Positions 24,116 through 34,018 of a DNA stretch of 64,000 nt are shown here, in pieces. The position numbers were made by a program, and so were the translations under genes. The notes beneath the pieces are model-generated. The model worked only from the letters and a program-made list of their open reading frames with translations. It did no database searches and was not told where the DNA came from. This DNA is from Clostridia bacterium (GTDB lineage: Bacteria; Bacillota; Clostridia; Lachnospirales; Lachnospiraceae): the NCBI GenBank assembly GCA_910574475.1, contig CAJTAT010000002.1:1-64000 (forward strand), read 5' to 3'. Numbering within the stretch: position 1 is the stretch's first letter; every line of letters begins with the position of its first letter.

Positions 24116-25259
24116 ATTGTTCAAACTCTCCGCTGATATACATCTTTTCAAGATTGTGACCCTCTCTTAACTCCCTTGCTGTAGCATTACAAAGTGAAGT
24201 CAGAGTTCCTGTTCTTGATAGAATAAACAAACAATCTGGCCGCATGAATCGGTTTGTCATTAAATTAGTATTATGGGATGTCATAACTATCTGGCATTTT
24301 GGATATCTTCTCTTTAAATAGTTTATCACATTTTCTGCCATTTCATAGTGGTAAAATGCATCAAATTCATCCAAATATATAAAAGACGGCTCCCAGCTTA
24401 TTGGAATTAATCGCCGGTACAAATTAACTAATGCCAAAGTTCCACTAGAGGCAGTTTCATAAAATGGAACTAATTTCTCATGCCCAAAATATAATTCTCT
24501 CTGTCCATCTGGTAACTTTTTTAATATCAGCTTACATTCTATACCCATTTCATTAAGAAAATCTTCTAAATCTTTTAATCTGGCTGAGTCCTCCAGTGAT
24601 TCATAAAAATTATCGTTCATTCTTTTTGGGAGTCTTAACATTGCATTTCCTGCTGTGATTATAGCCATTCTTCTGGCATAATTGGATAATTTAATCAAAA
24701 CTGAATCCTTATTCAATGCTACATTACTTATCAGCCATCTTAAAAATGGTAACTTGGGCTCTTGAATTTCTTCCTCATCCCCAACATCCATTGACTGTAT
24801 ATATCTATCTACGCTGGCGGTTTCCGCATTTATATATTCAAGATCCACGAAATCATATATACAATTTTCAAAATCACATCTAAAAATAGTTTTCTCATCA
24901 ACAATCAATTCTTCATTCTTAAGTTCTTGATTAGAAAATCTAGCATATCGATAAATTAATGTGTGACCATCAAATCCAAATTCATAGGAAAAAGCCGCCG
25001 CTTCCTCCAGTGAGTCCGCATTAAGGAAAACTCCTGTGTCAATATAACGTCTCCCCCCAAGCATTGTCATGTATATATCGATCAATGCTTTTCCCAAATT
25101 TGTTTTTCCTGTGGCATTTCTACCATAAATCAACATTTTACAGATGGTTCCATCCGCAATACAATCTGTACTAAACTGGTATCCGGCAGTATTTTCAAAA
25201 TCTATCATTATTTCATCTTTAAAATTTTTGTAATTTTTTAAAGTAAATTTTTTTAACAT
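24108..25259 (-). CDS. AAA15/OLD-like ABC-type ATPase
   Basis: This 383-residue protein begins MLKKFTLKNYKNFKDEIMID and has Walker A YGRNATGKTN (residues 45-54), a signature-like ETASSGTLALVNLYRRL, Walker B PSFIYLDEFDAFYHYEMAEN and an H-loop IVMTSHNTNLM. This is the RecF/OLD/COG1106 type of SMC-like ATPase, with the middle (about 80-240) taking the place of the coiled-coil insertion. It lacks the Toprim domain of OLD proteins, but one is supplied by the overlapping gene downstream. Its likely role is to sense infection and activate the partner. Bases 25260-25418 hold no gene. Confidence 0.7.
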   Translation of the reverse strand: MLKKFTLKNYKNFKDEIMIDFENTAGYQFSTDCIADGTICKMLIYGRNATGKTNLGKALIDIYMTMLGGRRYIDTGVFLNADSLEEAAAFSYEFGFDGHTLIYRYARFSNQELKNEELIVDEKTIFRCDFENCIYDFVDLEYINAETASVDRYIQSMDVGDEEEIQEPKLPFLRWLISNVALNKDSVLIKLSNYARRMAIITAGNAMLRLPKRMNDNFYESLEDSARLKDLEDFLNEMGIECKLILKKLPDGQRELYFGHEKLVPFYETASSGTLALVNLYRRLIPISWEPSFIYLDEFDAFYHYEMAENVINYLKRRYPKCQIVMTSHNTNLMTNRFMRPDCLFILSRTGTLTSLCNATARELREGHNLEKMYISGEFEQYE

Positions 25260-25418
25260 TTTCCGCTATCCTTTCATACAGATTCCTTACCTATAAATTT
25301 CTATATTCATAGTATAACCATTTTTACTACTTTCCGCAATAGATTGCCGTAAATAAATTACGGCATTGTGCATAACAACGGCTGCCAGGAACCCCAACAT
25401 TCCCGACAGCCTCAGCTT

Positions 25419-26948
25419 CTATTCCTTATACCTCACCACATCCCCGTCCTCCAAACTCTCTGTAGACGATACTATCAGCTCCGAATCGCTGTCAATCACG
25501 CCTCCTTCCAGGGCCACAGTGCTTTCATTCTTATCCAGTGTCTTCACATACACCTGTTCCGCTACCAGCTCCACGCCGAGAATCCCAGACCTTTCAGAGA
25601 GTACATACACAAAATTTCTTCCATTTGGATCCGTATACAAGGCGTCAATGGGAATACAGTAGTCAAATATCTCCGACTGAGTCTTTGTCTCATAGAAGCC
25701 GCTCTGTCCAATGGTTCCCACATCTTCAGGGAGAAAGATTGTCACATCGTAAATCTCTGGATTCATTTCATTTTCTGCCACATAGTCTACCGTCACCTTG
25801 TGTCGGGATCCATTCAGAGTCAGTTCTCCCTGATCGCCCTGATTCACATATTTCTTTTGAGCCTTTGTGAGAGAAAAGCAGAACTGAAGGGGACTGCCCG
25901 TATCTGCATAGACCACTGCCGCCCCGTCCGGGATCCGCTCCCCGGGGCTTACATGAATTCCGGTGACAATTCCCTCAGATTCTGGATAAATCAAACCTCC
26001 GCTCTCCTGGAGCTCCCGATATTTCGTCAGCTTTTCCTGAAGTACCTTTAACTCCATACGGTTAATTTCCAGAGTATTGTCCGCCATGCCTGGAAGCTGT
26101 GCGTCCGCAAGATTTCTTTTGGCCTCAAGAACAGCCTGATCCCGGGTTTTTCTGGCGTCCGACAAAGTCTGTTCTGCACTTTCGATCCCTTCCTTCAAAG
26201 CTCTCTTCTGCTCCTCCCAGGCCGCCTGGGCTTCATCCTCACCACTAAAATCCGGTTCTGCCACAGGATTTGCCTTGTAGTCATCATAGGCTGCCTGGGC
26301 AGCTTTTTTCTCCTCGTCTGTCTGAGCATTGTCAATCCCGGCTTTCAGAGCCTCCTCCTTTGCTGCCCACTCCTCGTAGGCTGCTTGAGCCTTCTGGCGA
26401 TCCTCCTCTGAGGTAATTGAGACTGGATTATTGCGCAGATCCTCTAGGGCTGCTTCCTGAGAAGCCAAGCTGTCCTTGGCCCGATCTACGGTATCCTGAG
26501 CAGTAGAGGAGGTATTATCATAATCCTCCTGGGCCCGCTCCTGCTTCGTCCTTCTCTCACTTGCATCCAGATTTCTGTTCTGCTCCTGGGCTTTGATGGT
26601 AAGCTGAAGCTTTTGAATGGTAAGCTCCTGCTCCTGAATCTGCTCCTGGAGATCCTCGGTATCCACCTCAAACAATAGGGTTTCTGTAGTCACTCTGTCT
26701 CCCACATGGGCATGTACTGTCCGGCATCGAAGGCCGCTTAAGGTATTGACTGCATACTCCATGCCCTGACGAACGATCCCTTCTGCCTGCACTTCATGGG
26801 TAATGGCCCCCCGTCCTGGTTTCTCAGTCGTCACCTGAGGCAGCTTTGAGGCGTAGACAGCCTGAGAAATCAGGGTACATAAATACATAAAGCACAAAAA
26901 TATGCCAAAAGCCACTGCAATCTTTTTCTGTTTTTTCCACAGTTCCAT
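25419..26948 (-). CDS. HlyD-family membrane fusion protein
   Basis: This 509-residue protein has one N-terminal membrane anchor (about 10-31), a lipoyl-like strand pair (LSGLRCRTVHAHVGDRVTTE), a long coiled-coil hairpin (about 95-290, rich in Ala, Glu and Gln), the returning lipoyl half (GIVTGIHVSPGERIPDGAAV) and beta-barrel domains. This is the adaptor of export pumps. In Gram-positive cells such proteins sit outside the membrane and link to an ABC exporter, yet the neighbours are importer-type permeases. The gene follows the permease at 26956 by 7 bases in one operon. No partner ATPase is in the locus. Confidence 0.82.
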   Translation of the reverse strand: MELWKKQKKIAVAFGIFLCFMYLCTLISQAVYASKLPQVTTEKPGRGAITHEVQAEGIVRQGMEYAVNTLSGLRCRTVHAHVGDRVTTETLLFEVDTEDLQEQIQEQELTIQKLQLTIKAQEQNRNLDASERRTKQERAQEDYDNTSSTAQDTVDRAKDSLASQEAALEDLRNNPVSITSEEDRQKAQAAYEEWAAKEEALKAGIDNAQTDEEKKAAQAAYDDYKANPVAEPDFSGEDEAQAAWEEQKRALKEGIESAEQTLSDARKTRDQAVLEAKRNLADAQLPGMADNTLEINRMELKVLQEKLTKYRELQESGGLIYPESEGIVTGIHVSPGERIPDGAAVVYADTGSPLQFCFSLTKAQKKYVNQGDQGELTLNGSRHKVTVDYVAENEMNPEIYDVTIFLPEDVGTIGQSGFYETKTQSEIFDYCIPIDALYTDPNGRNFVYVLSERSGILGVELVAEQVYVKTLDKNESTVALEGGVIDSDSELIVSSTESLEDGDVVRYKE

Positions 26949-26955
26949 AGATTAC

Positions 26956-27783
26956 TCACTCCTTTAATGCGGAAGCCGCGATTCCCCGCTCCAGATATTC
27001 CTGACCAATCAGAAATACAAAAACCGGAGGAATCAGTGTAATAACAGATGCCACAAAAGAATATCCTGCCTGATCCAGATGAATTTCCGGCAGATACAAG
27101 GATAAAGGCCAAAGTGACTGATCCTCCAGGAAAGCCAAAGGCTGTTCCATCAGATTCCAGTACTCCAGGAAATTAAGTACCACTGCCGACAGAATTCCAT
27201 TGGAGGCCAGAGGCAATCCTATTTTCCAAAAAATCATCCACTCACCGGCGCCGTCCACCCGGGCAGCATCGATGAGACTGTCCGGCAGAGCACAGAATCC
27301 CCGGTAGATTAAGAACACAGGAAAGGTAGAAAACACAGCCGGGAAAATAATGGCCCCATGAGTATTCATCAGGTGAAGCTCCTCAAGAACGAGATAGTTA
27401 GACAGCATTGTCACCTGAAACGGCATCAGCATCAAGACCACGTATAAGGTAAAAAGCACCTTTCGAAACCGGAAGCGATAGACAGCGAATGCCCAGGCCG
27501 CGGGAACAGCCAAAAACAATTGACCGGCCAGCACCAGAACAACAATCTTCATAGAATTCCAGAATACTACAAAAAACTGAGGGGTATAGAACAACACACG
27601 CAGGTAATGCTCAAAAGTGGGGTATTGGGGAAAGAACTTCCATCCAATAAATTGATCCGCCCCTGTGATCAGCGGCAAAAGACACTCCTGCAGCTCATAC
27701 CGGCTTAAAACAGTACCTGATAGTACCAGAAATACCGGAGTTATGAAAAAAGCTCCCAGTAAAAACAGCCAAATCTTCCTCAT
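26956..27783 (-). CDS. ABC transporter permease, MalG-like
   Basis: This 275-residue protein has six membrane segments and the EAA loop SLIDAARVDGAGEWMIFWKIGLPLASNGI (about 180-208), which docks to an ABC ATPase. This is the second permease of the carbohydrate-uptake (CUT1) class. It follows the MalF-like permease by 76 bases. The ribosome region is preceded by a GGGACTTAAAATAG motif shared with other leaders in this window. No ATPase gene is present nearby, so it may borrow a shared MsmK-type ATPase. Confidence 0.85.
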   Translation of the reverse strand: MRKIWLFLLGAFFITPVFLVLSGTVLSRYELQECLLPLITGADQFIGWKFFPQYPTFEHYLRVLFYTPQFFVVFWNSMKIVVLVLAGQLFLAVPAAWAFAVYRFRFRKVLFTLYVVLMLMPFQVTMLSNYLVLEELHLMNTHGAIIFPAVFSTFPVFLIYRGFCALPDSLIDAARVDGAGEWMIFWKIGLPLASNGILSAVVLNFLEYWNLMEQPLAFLEDQSLWPLSLYLPEIHLDQAGYSFVASVITLIPPVFVFLIGQEYLERGIAASALKE

Positions 27784-27859
27784 TTTCTATCCTTTCCTCT
27801 ACTATTTTAAGTCCCGCTCCGCCCTTCCGGTTCACAGAGATTTGAATAAATTTACAGAG

Positions 27860-28744
27860 CTATGCCGTCCCATCCCGATCCCAAGCTCTCTGTAGCAGAA
27901 GTATTGCCAAAAACAATACAGTTCCCACACAAACTGCAGCGGCGGCCATCTTATCCAGTTCCAGGTTCACAAACCAGTTGTTAAACAAATGCTGTAACAG
28001 ATACATACTCTCGTGAGGGTAGGATCCTGCTACCAGATACGCCTCCCGGAACACTTTAAAAGAGTTCAAAAAGGAAAGCACTGTGATGGTGTAGAGTGTT
28101 CCTTTGAGATTTGGAAATACAACTCTCCAAAAGCACTGCCTCTCATTTGCCCCATCCACCTTTGCCGCATCCAGAATGTCTGTGGGAATCGAAAAGATTC
28201 CTGCCAGCCACAGCACAATCGTGTACCCTAGATTTTTCCATACATAGCTGAACACCAGAACCCAAAAAGCTGCGCCTGTATTCATATAATCTATGGCATT
28301 TTCCTGAGTCGCCAGGTGAAGATTGTTCAAAAACAGGTTGAGAAATCCTTGTCTGGCAAATACCATTTTCCAGACCAGCACTACTGTAGCCGCAGGCATG
28401 GCCATGGGAAACAAAAACAGGGATTTAATCAGCTGCATCTTGCGAAGCCGGCTAAGCTGCACAGCCAAAAATAATCCCAGGCCAATCAAAAGAGGAAGGC
28501 AGACGCTGGTAAAGCGCAGGGTATTTTTTACAGCCAACTGAAAGGCCTGATTCTGAAAGATTACCTGATAATTGTGAAGTCCCGTCCACTCCTGGGTTAC
28601 GGCGGTCAAAAACGACCGCCGTATCACATCCAGAAAGGGGACACACACAAATATAATGACACCAAACAAGCTTGGCGTTAAAAACCAGACCCAGGCATTG
28701 CTGCTTTTCGCCAGCTGAAACAATCTCTCCTTCCTCGCCGTCAC
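27860..28744 (-). CDS. ABC transporter permease, MalF-like
   Basis: This 294-residue protein has six membrane segments and the EAA loop DILDAAKVDGANERQCFWRVVFPNLKGTL. It matches CUT1-type permeases such as MalF/UgpA. It lies 13 bases after the binding protein gene in the same direction. The substrate cannot be told; CUT1 systems usually take up oligosaccharides, but the fused sensor-like binding protein and the HlyD gene make this locus atypical. Confidence 0.85.
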   Translation of the reverse strand: MTARKERLFQLAKSSNAWVWFLTPSLFGVIIFVCVPFLDVIRRSFLTAVTQEWTGLHNYQVIFQNQAFQLAVKNTLRFTSVCLPLLIGLGLFLAVQLSRLRKMQLIKSLFLFPMAMPAATVVLVWKMVFARQGFLNLFLNNLHLATQENAIDYMNTGAAFWVLVFSYVWKNLGYTIVLWLAGIFSIPTDILDAAKVDGANERQCFWRVVFPNLKGTLYTITVLSFLNSFKVFREAYLVAGSYPHESMYLLQHLFNNWFVNLELDKMAAAAVCVGTVLFLAILLLQRAWDRDGTA

Positions 28745-28757
28745 CTTTCTCCTCCTT

Positions 28758-31112
28758 TTACTCTGCCAGGTAAATAGCTACATTTTTCACGATTTCTGCC
28801 ACAGCGTTTTCGATACTTACTTTCCCGTCCATCGCCTTAGTCCCAACCTCAGTAACCACCTGTTCAATAATGGAATCGCTGACGCTGGCAGTGGTGGCAG
28901 AATCCACAATCTTTCGGATCCGCTGGTAATTCTCCTCTGTCACCCATTTAATATCCAAACTATAATGCTCTCCGCCTTCACTGCCACTTCCGATGGAGAT
29001 ACCGCCTCCTTCGCTGTCTGCATAGATATCAATCTTCTGCTTTTCAAAGGAAGCTATATTCATAGGATAGCCGCCGGGCAAATCTAAATCCTGCAAATCT
29101 GCCTCAAAAAGGAATCGATAAAAATTCACCGCAAGTTGATTTTCAATGGAATTGGCACTGATTCCTATACAGGTATCGGGGACAAAGCTATTTGGCATCT
29201 GACCGGGATAAGAAGCATACGCCACATCCCCCAGATCTGCCAGTGTGGATATCATATTAAAGTCCGCATTCATTCCTTTTGCGGTCCCGATTCCCAGCTT
29301 CGCATCTTTCATAGCGATGCCCAAAGCCATGGAAGATGCACTAGCATTGAAATCCTCCCAGGTCACTTCTTCCAGCTCGCTCCATAAATGTATATACCTG
29401 TCTTGCATTTCCTTAAGTTCCGTATCCGTGTATCCGGCTATCTCCGCATCGTAAACCCGCTTTGCCTGTATGAGAAAATCTGTCAGTTTCGCTTCATCTA
29501 TCTTGCCGTCCGCTGTCAGCCATGCACCAGAGGACGCCAATCCCAGAGTGTAGAGCACCTGATCCTGACATACCATGCCCGTCAGACGTCCTTCTGGTTG
29601 TTCCTTTCTGAGCTCTTCCATTGCATCCGCAAAATCAGAAAGATTTGAAATTCCATTCAATACGGATTCATCACCCACCATCAGAGGGATCCGAAAACGT
29701 ATGGGCAGGGAGTAAAGCTTCCCGTCTTCCCGGAAAGCGTCCACCAGATTAGGGAACAGGCTGTTTTCTCCGGTCAGGCCCTTCTCTATCTCAGTCAAAT
29801 CCGCAAGAATTCCTTTCTCCTTGTAAGAGTCTGCAGGAAGACCATCCAACACAATCAGATCCGGCCCGCTACCTGACATAATTTTTGTATTCAGGTTCTT
29901 GATAGCATCCTCTCTCGTCATTCCGCTATCCTTCGTCATTCCCGTCTCATATCGGATATAAGTGCCCGGATTCTTTTTTTGATATAGGCTGACTGCCTGA
30001 CGGATGGTATAGTCGTCTTCCAGGCTATAGATAGAGAGCTGTTCCTCTGGTATGGTTGGCACGTTTGGATCGTAAGTATAATGGCAAAGCTTTGCATCAT
30101 TATACAAGATCACAAACTCATTATCCGGGAGAGCTGCCATAGTCTGGAGATACATCTGTGGATCCCCCAGAGAGTTCAGCTTTCCGTCTGCCACCTGCTC
30201 CAGAACCGTTCCGCCTATCACATGACGGTAAATTCCCTGTTCCAGGGCCAGATAAACCACATCCTTTTCCTCTCCCGGAGCCATGACTACCAGATGACTG
30301 CCCGTGTTAGAGCCAATCTGCCCATTTGTCTCTTCTTCAATAAAATCCTGAAGCACCTCATCCTTCTGAGCCAATGTCCCGGCTTCCAGATCATAGAGCT
30401 CCACTCCCCTGCTCGTCACCATGATCATATAGGTCTCTGTGAAGCACACATAGTCCACAATTCCGTCTACCTGGCAGATTTTCCGGGGCTCGCCATTCTC
30501 AGTGTCGAATTCATACACATTTCCTTTAAGGCTGAACCCATAAAGAGTGTTATCTCTTCCAAACCAGAGTTTATCCAGATAATCTTCACTGTCTGTATAT
30601 ACAATCTCATGCTCTGTTCCGTCTGCGTCTGCACGGCAGTATTGAGGCTTGTAGGAGCTATCCTCCCCCTCACTGATACTGTATATGGCTGCCACTGAGC
30701 CATTTGGCGCCACTGTCACATGAGAAATCCATCCCTTCCCTGCCAATTCTGTAAGCCAGGTTGACGGACGCTGCTCCCAGGTCTCCCCCTTATCTGCTGA
30801 TACATAGATGCCTATGGAACTCTCCACCAAAATCCATTCTCCGCTTTCCAGCACCTGCAATGTTCCCATAGTCCCTGGCTCCATCATTTGGAATTCCTCT
30901 GGCAGCTCTATTTGCTGCTCCAGATAGCGCCCCATACTGTTTCCTGACTCTCCATCTGTTCCTGCTTCCGATTCTGTTCCATTTGAATTTGAAGTATTGG
31001 CGAAATCTTGGGGTGATGTCTCCGTTCCTTTTGCACATCCACTGAGTATTAACAGGATGCCAAAAAGCAGCCATGCTATGATTCTCTTTCGGTGTAAATG
31101 TTTCATGTTCAT
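28758..31112 (-). CDS. Lipoprotein with beta-propeller-like N-terminus fused to an ABC solute-binding domain
   Basis: This 784-residue protein has a lipoprotein signal with lipobox LSGC (Cys26). Residues about 60-345 contain an Asp-box (VSADKGETWEQRPSTW) and blade-like strands (WFGRDNTLYGFSLKGNVYEF, VELYDLEAGTLAQ), resembling a BNR/YCF48-type propeller. From about 350 a family 1 solute-binding domain follows (ISYSLEDDYTIRQAVSLYQK-like start, then GSGPDLIVLDGLPADSYKEKGILADLTEI). Ordinary binding proteins of this class are 400-500 residues, so the N-terminal addition is unusual. The gene heads an operon with two permeases and an HlyD protein and diverges from a two-component system, which suggests that the complex may sense an envelope signal. 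Confidence 0.8.
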   Translation of the reverse strand: MNMKHLHRKRIIAWLLFGILLILSGCAKGTETSPQDFANTSNSNGTESEAGTDGESGNSMGRYLEQQIELPEEFQMMEPGTMGTLQVLESGEWILVESSIGIYVSADKGETWEQRPSTWLTELAGKGWISHVTVAPNGSVAAIYSISEGEDSSYKPQYCRADADGTEHEIVYTDSEDYLDKLWFGRDNTLYGFSLKGNVYEFDTENGEPRKICQVDGIVDYVCFTETYMIMVTSRGVELYDLEAGTLAQKDEVLQDFIEEETNGQIGSNTGSHLVVMAPGEEKDVVYLALEQGIYRHVIGGTVLEQVADGKLNSLGDPQMYLQTMAALPDNEFVILYNDAKLCHYTYDPNVPTIPEEQLSIYSLEDDYTIRQAVSLYQKKNPGTYIRYETGMTKDSGMTREDAIKNLNTKIMSGSGPDLIVLDGLPADSYKEKGILADLTEIEKGLTGENSLFPNLVDAFREDGKLYSLPIRFRIPLMVGDESVLNGISNLSDFADAMEELRKEQPEGRLTGMVCQDQVLYTLGLASSGAWLTADGKIDEAKLTDFLIQAKRVYDAEIAGYTDTELKEMQDRYIHLWSELEEVTWEDFNASASSMALGIAMKDAKLGIGTAKGMNADFNMISTLADLGDVAYASYPGQMPNSFVPDTCIGISANSIENQLAVNFYRFLFEADLQDLDLPGGYPMNIASFEKQKIDIYADSEGGGISIGSGSEGGEHYSLDIKWVTEENYQRIRKIVDSATTASVSDSIIEQVVTEVGTKAMDGKVSIENAVAEIVKNVAIYLAE

Positions 31113-31309
31113 AATGCCTCCTCGCTTTTTGTAGATTGCCTTGTTTACTGATGGTATCGTAGCAGGTGAGTCTCTAAGTTTTCTCTAAGTTTTTATTTAT
31201 TCATAACAAGAATTTTAGAGATTTCTTAAAGATTTCTCTGTTTTAATTGTATATAATAATATTATAAAACACTCTTATTTGAAAAACACATGGAAATCAG
31301 GAGACTCTT

Positions 31310-31981
31310 ATGCGGATATTACTAGTTGAGGATGATGAAAAGTTAAACGAAGCCCTTGCTTTCCAATTAGGAAAAGAGGGCTTTTTGGTTGACGTCTGCC
31401 ACGACGGCGAGGACGCGCTTTACTATATTGAACAAAATCTTTACGATCTTATCTTGCTGGATCGGATGCTTCCCCAAGTTAGCGGTACGGATATCCTTCT
31501 TAAAATGCGTCAGTCCCAAAACCAGACGCCTGTGATTTTGATCACTGCTCTTGGAACCCTGGATGATAAGGTTACAGGTCTTGATCTGGGCGCCGACGAT
31601 TATCTGGTCAAGCCCTTTGAGTTTGAAGAGCTGATGGCGCGGATCCGCTGTGTCACCCGCCGCCCCAGAAAACTGGAGCTAAGTGAACAGTTAACCTTAA
31701 AAGATATCACATACCGCATGGATGAGAACATTTTAGAAGGCAGAGAAAATGCCTGCCATTTATCTAAAAAAGAGGGCGAACTTTTAGAGACTTTTCTTAG
31801 AAATCCCGGGCAGACCCTTTCCCGGTCTCTTCTCCTTACTAAAGTATGGGGAATGGACAGCGACGTGGAAGACGGAAACCTGGACAACTATATCCATTTC
31901 CTGCGGAGGCGGTTAAAAGCAGTGGGAAGCTCCGTATGTATTCAGACCATACGTGGCATTGGATACCGGATTAGTACGTGA
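31310..31981 (+). CDS. OmpR-family response regulator
   Basis: This 223-residue protein has an N-terminal receiver (MRILLVEDDEKLNEALAFQL, LILLDRMLPQVSG with phospho-acceptor Asp near residue 51, ADDYLVKPFEFEEL) and a C-terminal winged helix (about 130-222, ending IQTIRGIGYRIST). It regulates transcription after phosphorylation by its sensor kinase, encoded 25 bases downstream. It reads away from the binding-protein operon across a 197-base intergenic region that holds AT-rich promoter-like sequence. That operon is the most likely target. Confidence 0.9.
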   Translation: MRILLVEDDEKLNEALAFQLGKEGFLVDVCHDGEDALYYIEQNLYDLILLDRMLPQVSGTDILLKMRQSQNQTPVILITALGTLDDKVTGLDLGADDYLVKPFEFEELMARIRCVTRRPRKLELSEQLTLKDITYRMDENILEGRENACHLSKKEGELLETFLRNPGQTLSRSLLLTKVWGMDSDVEDGNLDNYIHFLRRRLKAVGSSVCIQTIRGIGYRIST

Positions 31982-32006
31982 ATACCCCCAAGAAAAGAGG
32001 AAATCT

Positions 32007-33281
32007 ATGTTTCGAAAAGTGCATTTGCGGCTTTCTGCCCTCTGTGCAGGCATCACCATCTTTATTCTGTTTGTCATGTCCTGCGGATATCTGTATATTT
32101 CTGAAAAGGGCTTAAAGGACAGCAGTTTTACTTCTTTTCAGAATGATATGAACACTGTTCTGGGAAATTTAGAACAGCAGACAGTCATTACCCATGAGTG
32201 GCTCACCAGAATGGAAGATAACAGGAAATACCAAATCCAGATTATGGATAATGATACCCTGTTTCTTTTTAATGAAAGGAATTCCCAGGAGCAGCGAGCA
32301 ACTTTTGACTCAGCTTGGCAACAATACCAGGAGCAGTTTCTAATCGCATCTACAGGATCTTCTTATGCAGCCTCCCATGTAGAATTCCCTTTCTCCATCA
32401 CAGGGAAAAATTACTATGTCTGTGCCGCTGTATCAGAGCGCAAATCTGGGAAGCTTCAGGTTCTGATTCTGATGCCTCTGACACAGCTTGAAAGACAAAT
32501 CCATATCCAGAGAATCCTGTTTTTTTCTCTGAACACTCTTGCCAGTTTCGCTCTTTTCTTCTTTTCCTGGCATTTTACCAAGCTGCTGCTCCGGCCTCTT
32601 TCTGAAAATCAGAAAAAGCAGGTGCAATTTGTTGCCTCCGCATCCCATGAACTGCGAACGCCTCTGGCTGTGATCCTCTCCTGCGCTTCAGCCATTAAAA
32701 ATGCTGATCCTGGCGAGCGAGAACATTTTCTGGAATCCATACAGTCAGAAGGAAGACGAATGTCCCGGCTGATTGAAGATATGCTCCTGCTTACCAGCGC
32801 GGACAACCATGCCTGGACCATACAAAAAGAACCGACAGAAATGGACACGCTATTTTTGGAAACCTTTGAAGCCTTCGAGCCTGTAGCAGCTGAAAAGTCT
32901 GTCCGGCTTTCCGTAGAACTTCCAGATTCCACCATTCCTCTCTGCCTCTGTGACCGGGAGCGGATCAGGCAAATCCTTGCCATCCTTCTCCACAACGCCG
33001 TCAGCTATACTTCAGAGGATGGATGGATTCAGCTCTCCCTTCTCTTTGATAGAAAAAACTTCCGGCTTTCCGTGGCAGATAACGGAATTGGTATTCCAGA
33101 CTCCGAAAAAAAACATATTTTTGAACGTTTTTATCGCTCTGATCAGGCCCACAGCAAAAAAGGCCACTTTGGACTTGGCCTTTGTATCGCTGCTGAAATT
33201 GTAAAAGCGCACCGGGGACAAATCTTCGTTCAGGATACCCCGGGAGGCGGCAGCACGTTTATTGTAGAATTGCCTGGCTAA
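32007..33281 (+). CDS. Sensor histidine kinase
   Basis: This 424-residue kinase has two membrane helices (about 9-31 and 170-190) with a 135-residue external sensor between. The HisKA box follows with SASHELRTPLAV (His214), then the ATPase domain with an N-box (ILAILLHNAVSYT), G1 box (VADNGIGIPDSEKKHIFERF) and G2 box (KKGHFGLGLCIAAEIVKAH). The ATG at 32007 follows AGAGGAAA. It pairs with the response regulator just upstream. The 3-prime end overlaps the convergent DUF3786 gene by 4 bases. Confidence 0.9.
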   Translation: MFRKVHLRLSALCAGITIFILFVMSCGYLYISEKGLKDSSFTSFQNDMNTVLGNLEQQTVITHEWLTRMEDNRKYQIQIMDNDTLFLFNERNSQEQRATFDSAWQQYQEQFLIASTGSSYAASHVEFPFSITGKNYYVCAAVSERKSGKLQVLILMPLTQLERQIHIQRILFFSLNTLASFALFFFSWHFTKLLLRPLSENQKKQVQFVASASHELRTPLAVILSCASAIKNADPGEREHFLESIQSEGRRMSRLIEDMLLLTSADNHAWTIQKEPTEMDTLFLETFEAFEPVAAEKSVRLSVELPDSTIPLCLCDRERIRQILAILLHNAVSYTSEDGWIQLSLLFDRKNFRLSVADNGIGIPDSEKKHIFERFYRSDQAHSKKGHFGLGLCIAAEIVKAHRGQIFVQDTPGGGSTFIVELPG

Positions 33282-33940
33282 AGGCATACATCGCGAATTC
33301 CAGACTCTTCCACCAGCCTCCGAAACAGCTCGGATGCCACGAGTACCACAGTCTCTTCATGGAGAAAATCTGTAATCTTTGCGTCAAAGAGAATATTTGC
33401 CTGGGCCGGGAACTCATCGTCTCCATCCCAGAACACCATAGTCAGCGGCATACAGTCAAAGGCGTGGATCCGGTATCCCACGTCTCCCTGCCGGATGGCC
33501 TGCCCCTTTAGGGCAAGACACGCCTTTTCCAGTTCCCCTGCATGCCCGTCAAAGGTCCTTGCCAGGGGCTCTAAAATTGTCCGAATAAACGCCCGCTCAA
33601 AGGGCGCCGCCCGTTTTACCAGTCGGAAAGGCACGTCCTCCCCAGATACCTTTGCACCTGGCTTTGTATAATAGAACAGGTGATATATGGTCATTACGGT
33701 CTGAAAGGAAAGCTCCCGTTTTGGATCATATACCATGGTCAACATTCCTGTCTTTTTATCCAGACGGTATTCCTCATTAAAGTAAGTAATATAGCGCGCA
33801 TTTTCATCAGACTTTAAAGAAAAACGCTGTTCTAACGTCTCCTGATCCAGTTCCAGATAAATCTTTCTCCATCTTTCACAGAGCGCTTTGTAGTTATCTG
33901 TGTTCTTTACCTCTTCCTCGTTCAGAAAGCTCTCTCTCAT
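33278..33940 (-). CDS. DUF3786 domain protein
   Basis: This 220-residue soluble protein ends with GDVGYRIHAFDCMPLTMVFWDGDDEFPAQANILFD, the signature of DUF3786, common in anaerobic Clostridia and acetogens. In some genomes these proteins neighbour corrinoid or metal enzymes, but the function is not known. No signal peptide or membrane helix. It is a single gene running against the sensor kinase. Confidence 0.8.
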   Translation of the reverse strand: MRESFLNEEEVKNTDNYKALCERWRKIYLELDQETLEQRFSLKSDENARYITYFNEEYRLDKKTGMLTMVYDPKRELSFQTVMTIYHLFYYTKPGAKVSGEDVPFRLVKRAAPFERAFIRTILEPLARTFDGHAGELEKACLALKGQAIRQGDVGYRIHAFDCMPLTMVFWDGDDEFPAQANILFDAKITDFLHEETVVLVASELFRRLVEESGIRDVCL

Positions 33941-34018
33941 AGATACCTCCTAACAATAGAAATGGAGACATCTGGAAGTTTCCCCTCAAATGTCTCCAAT
34001 TCATTTTCAATCTACAGT

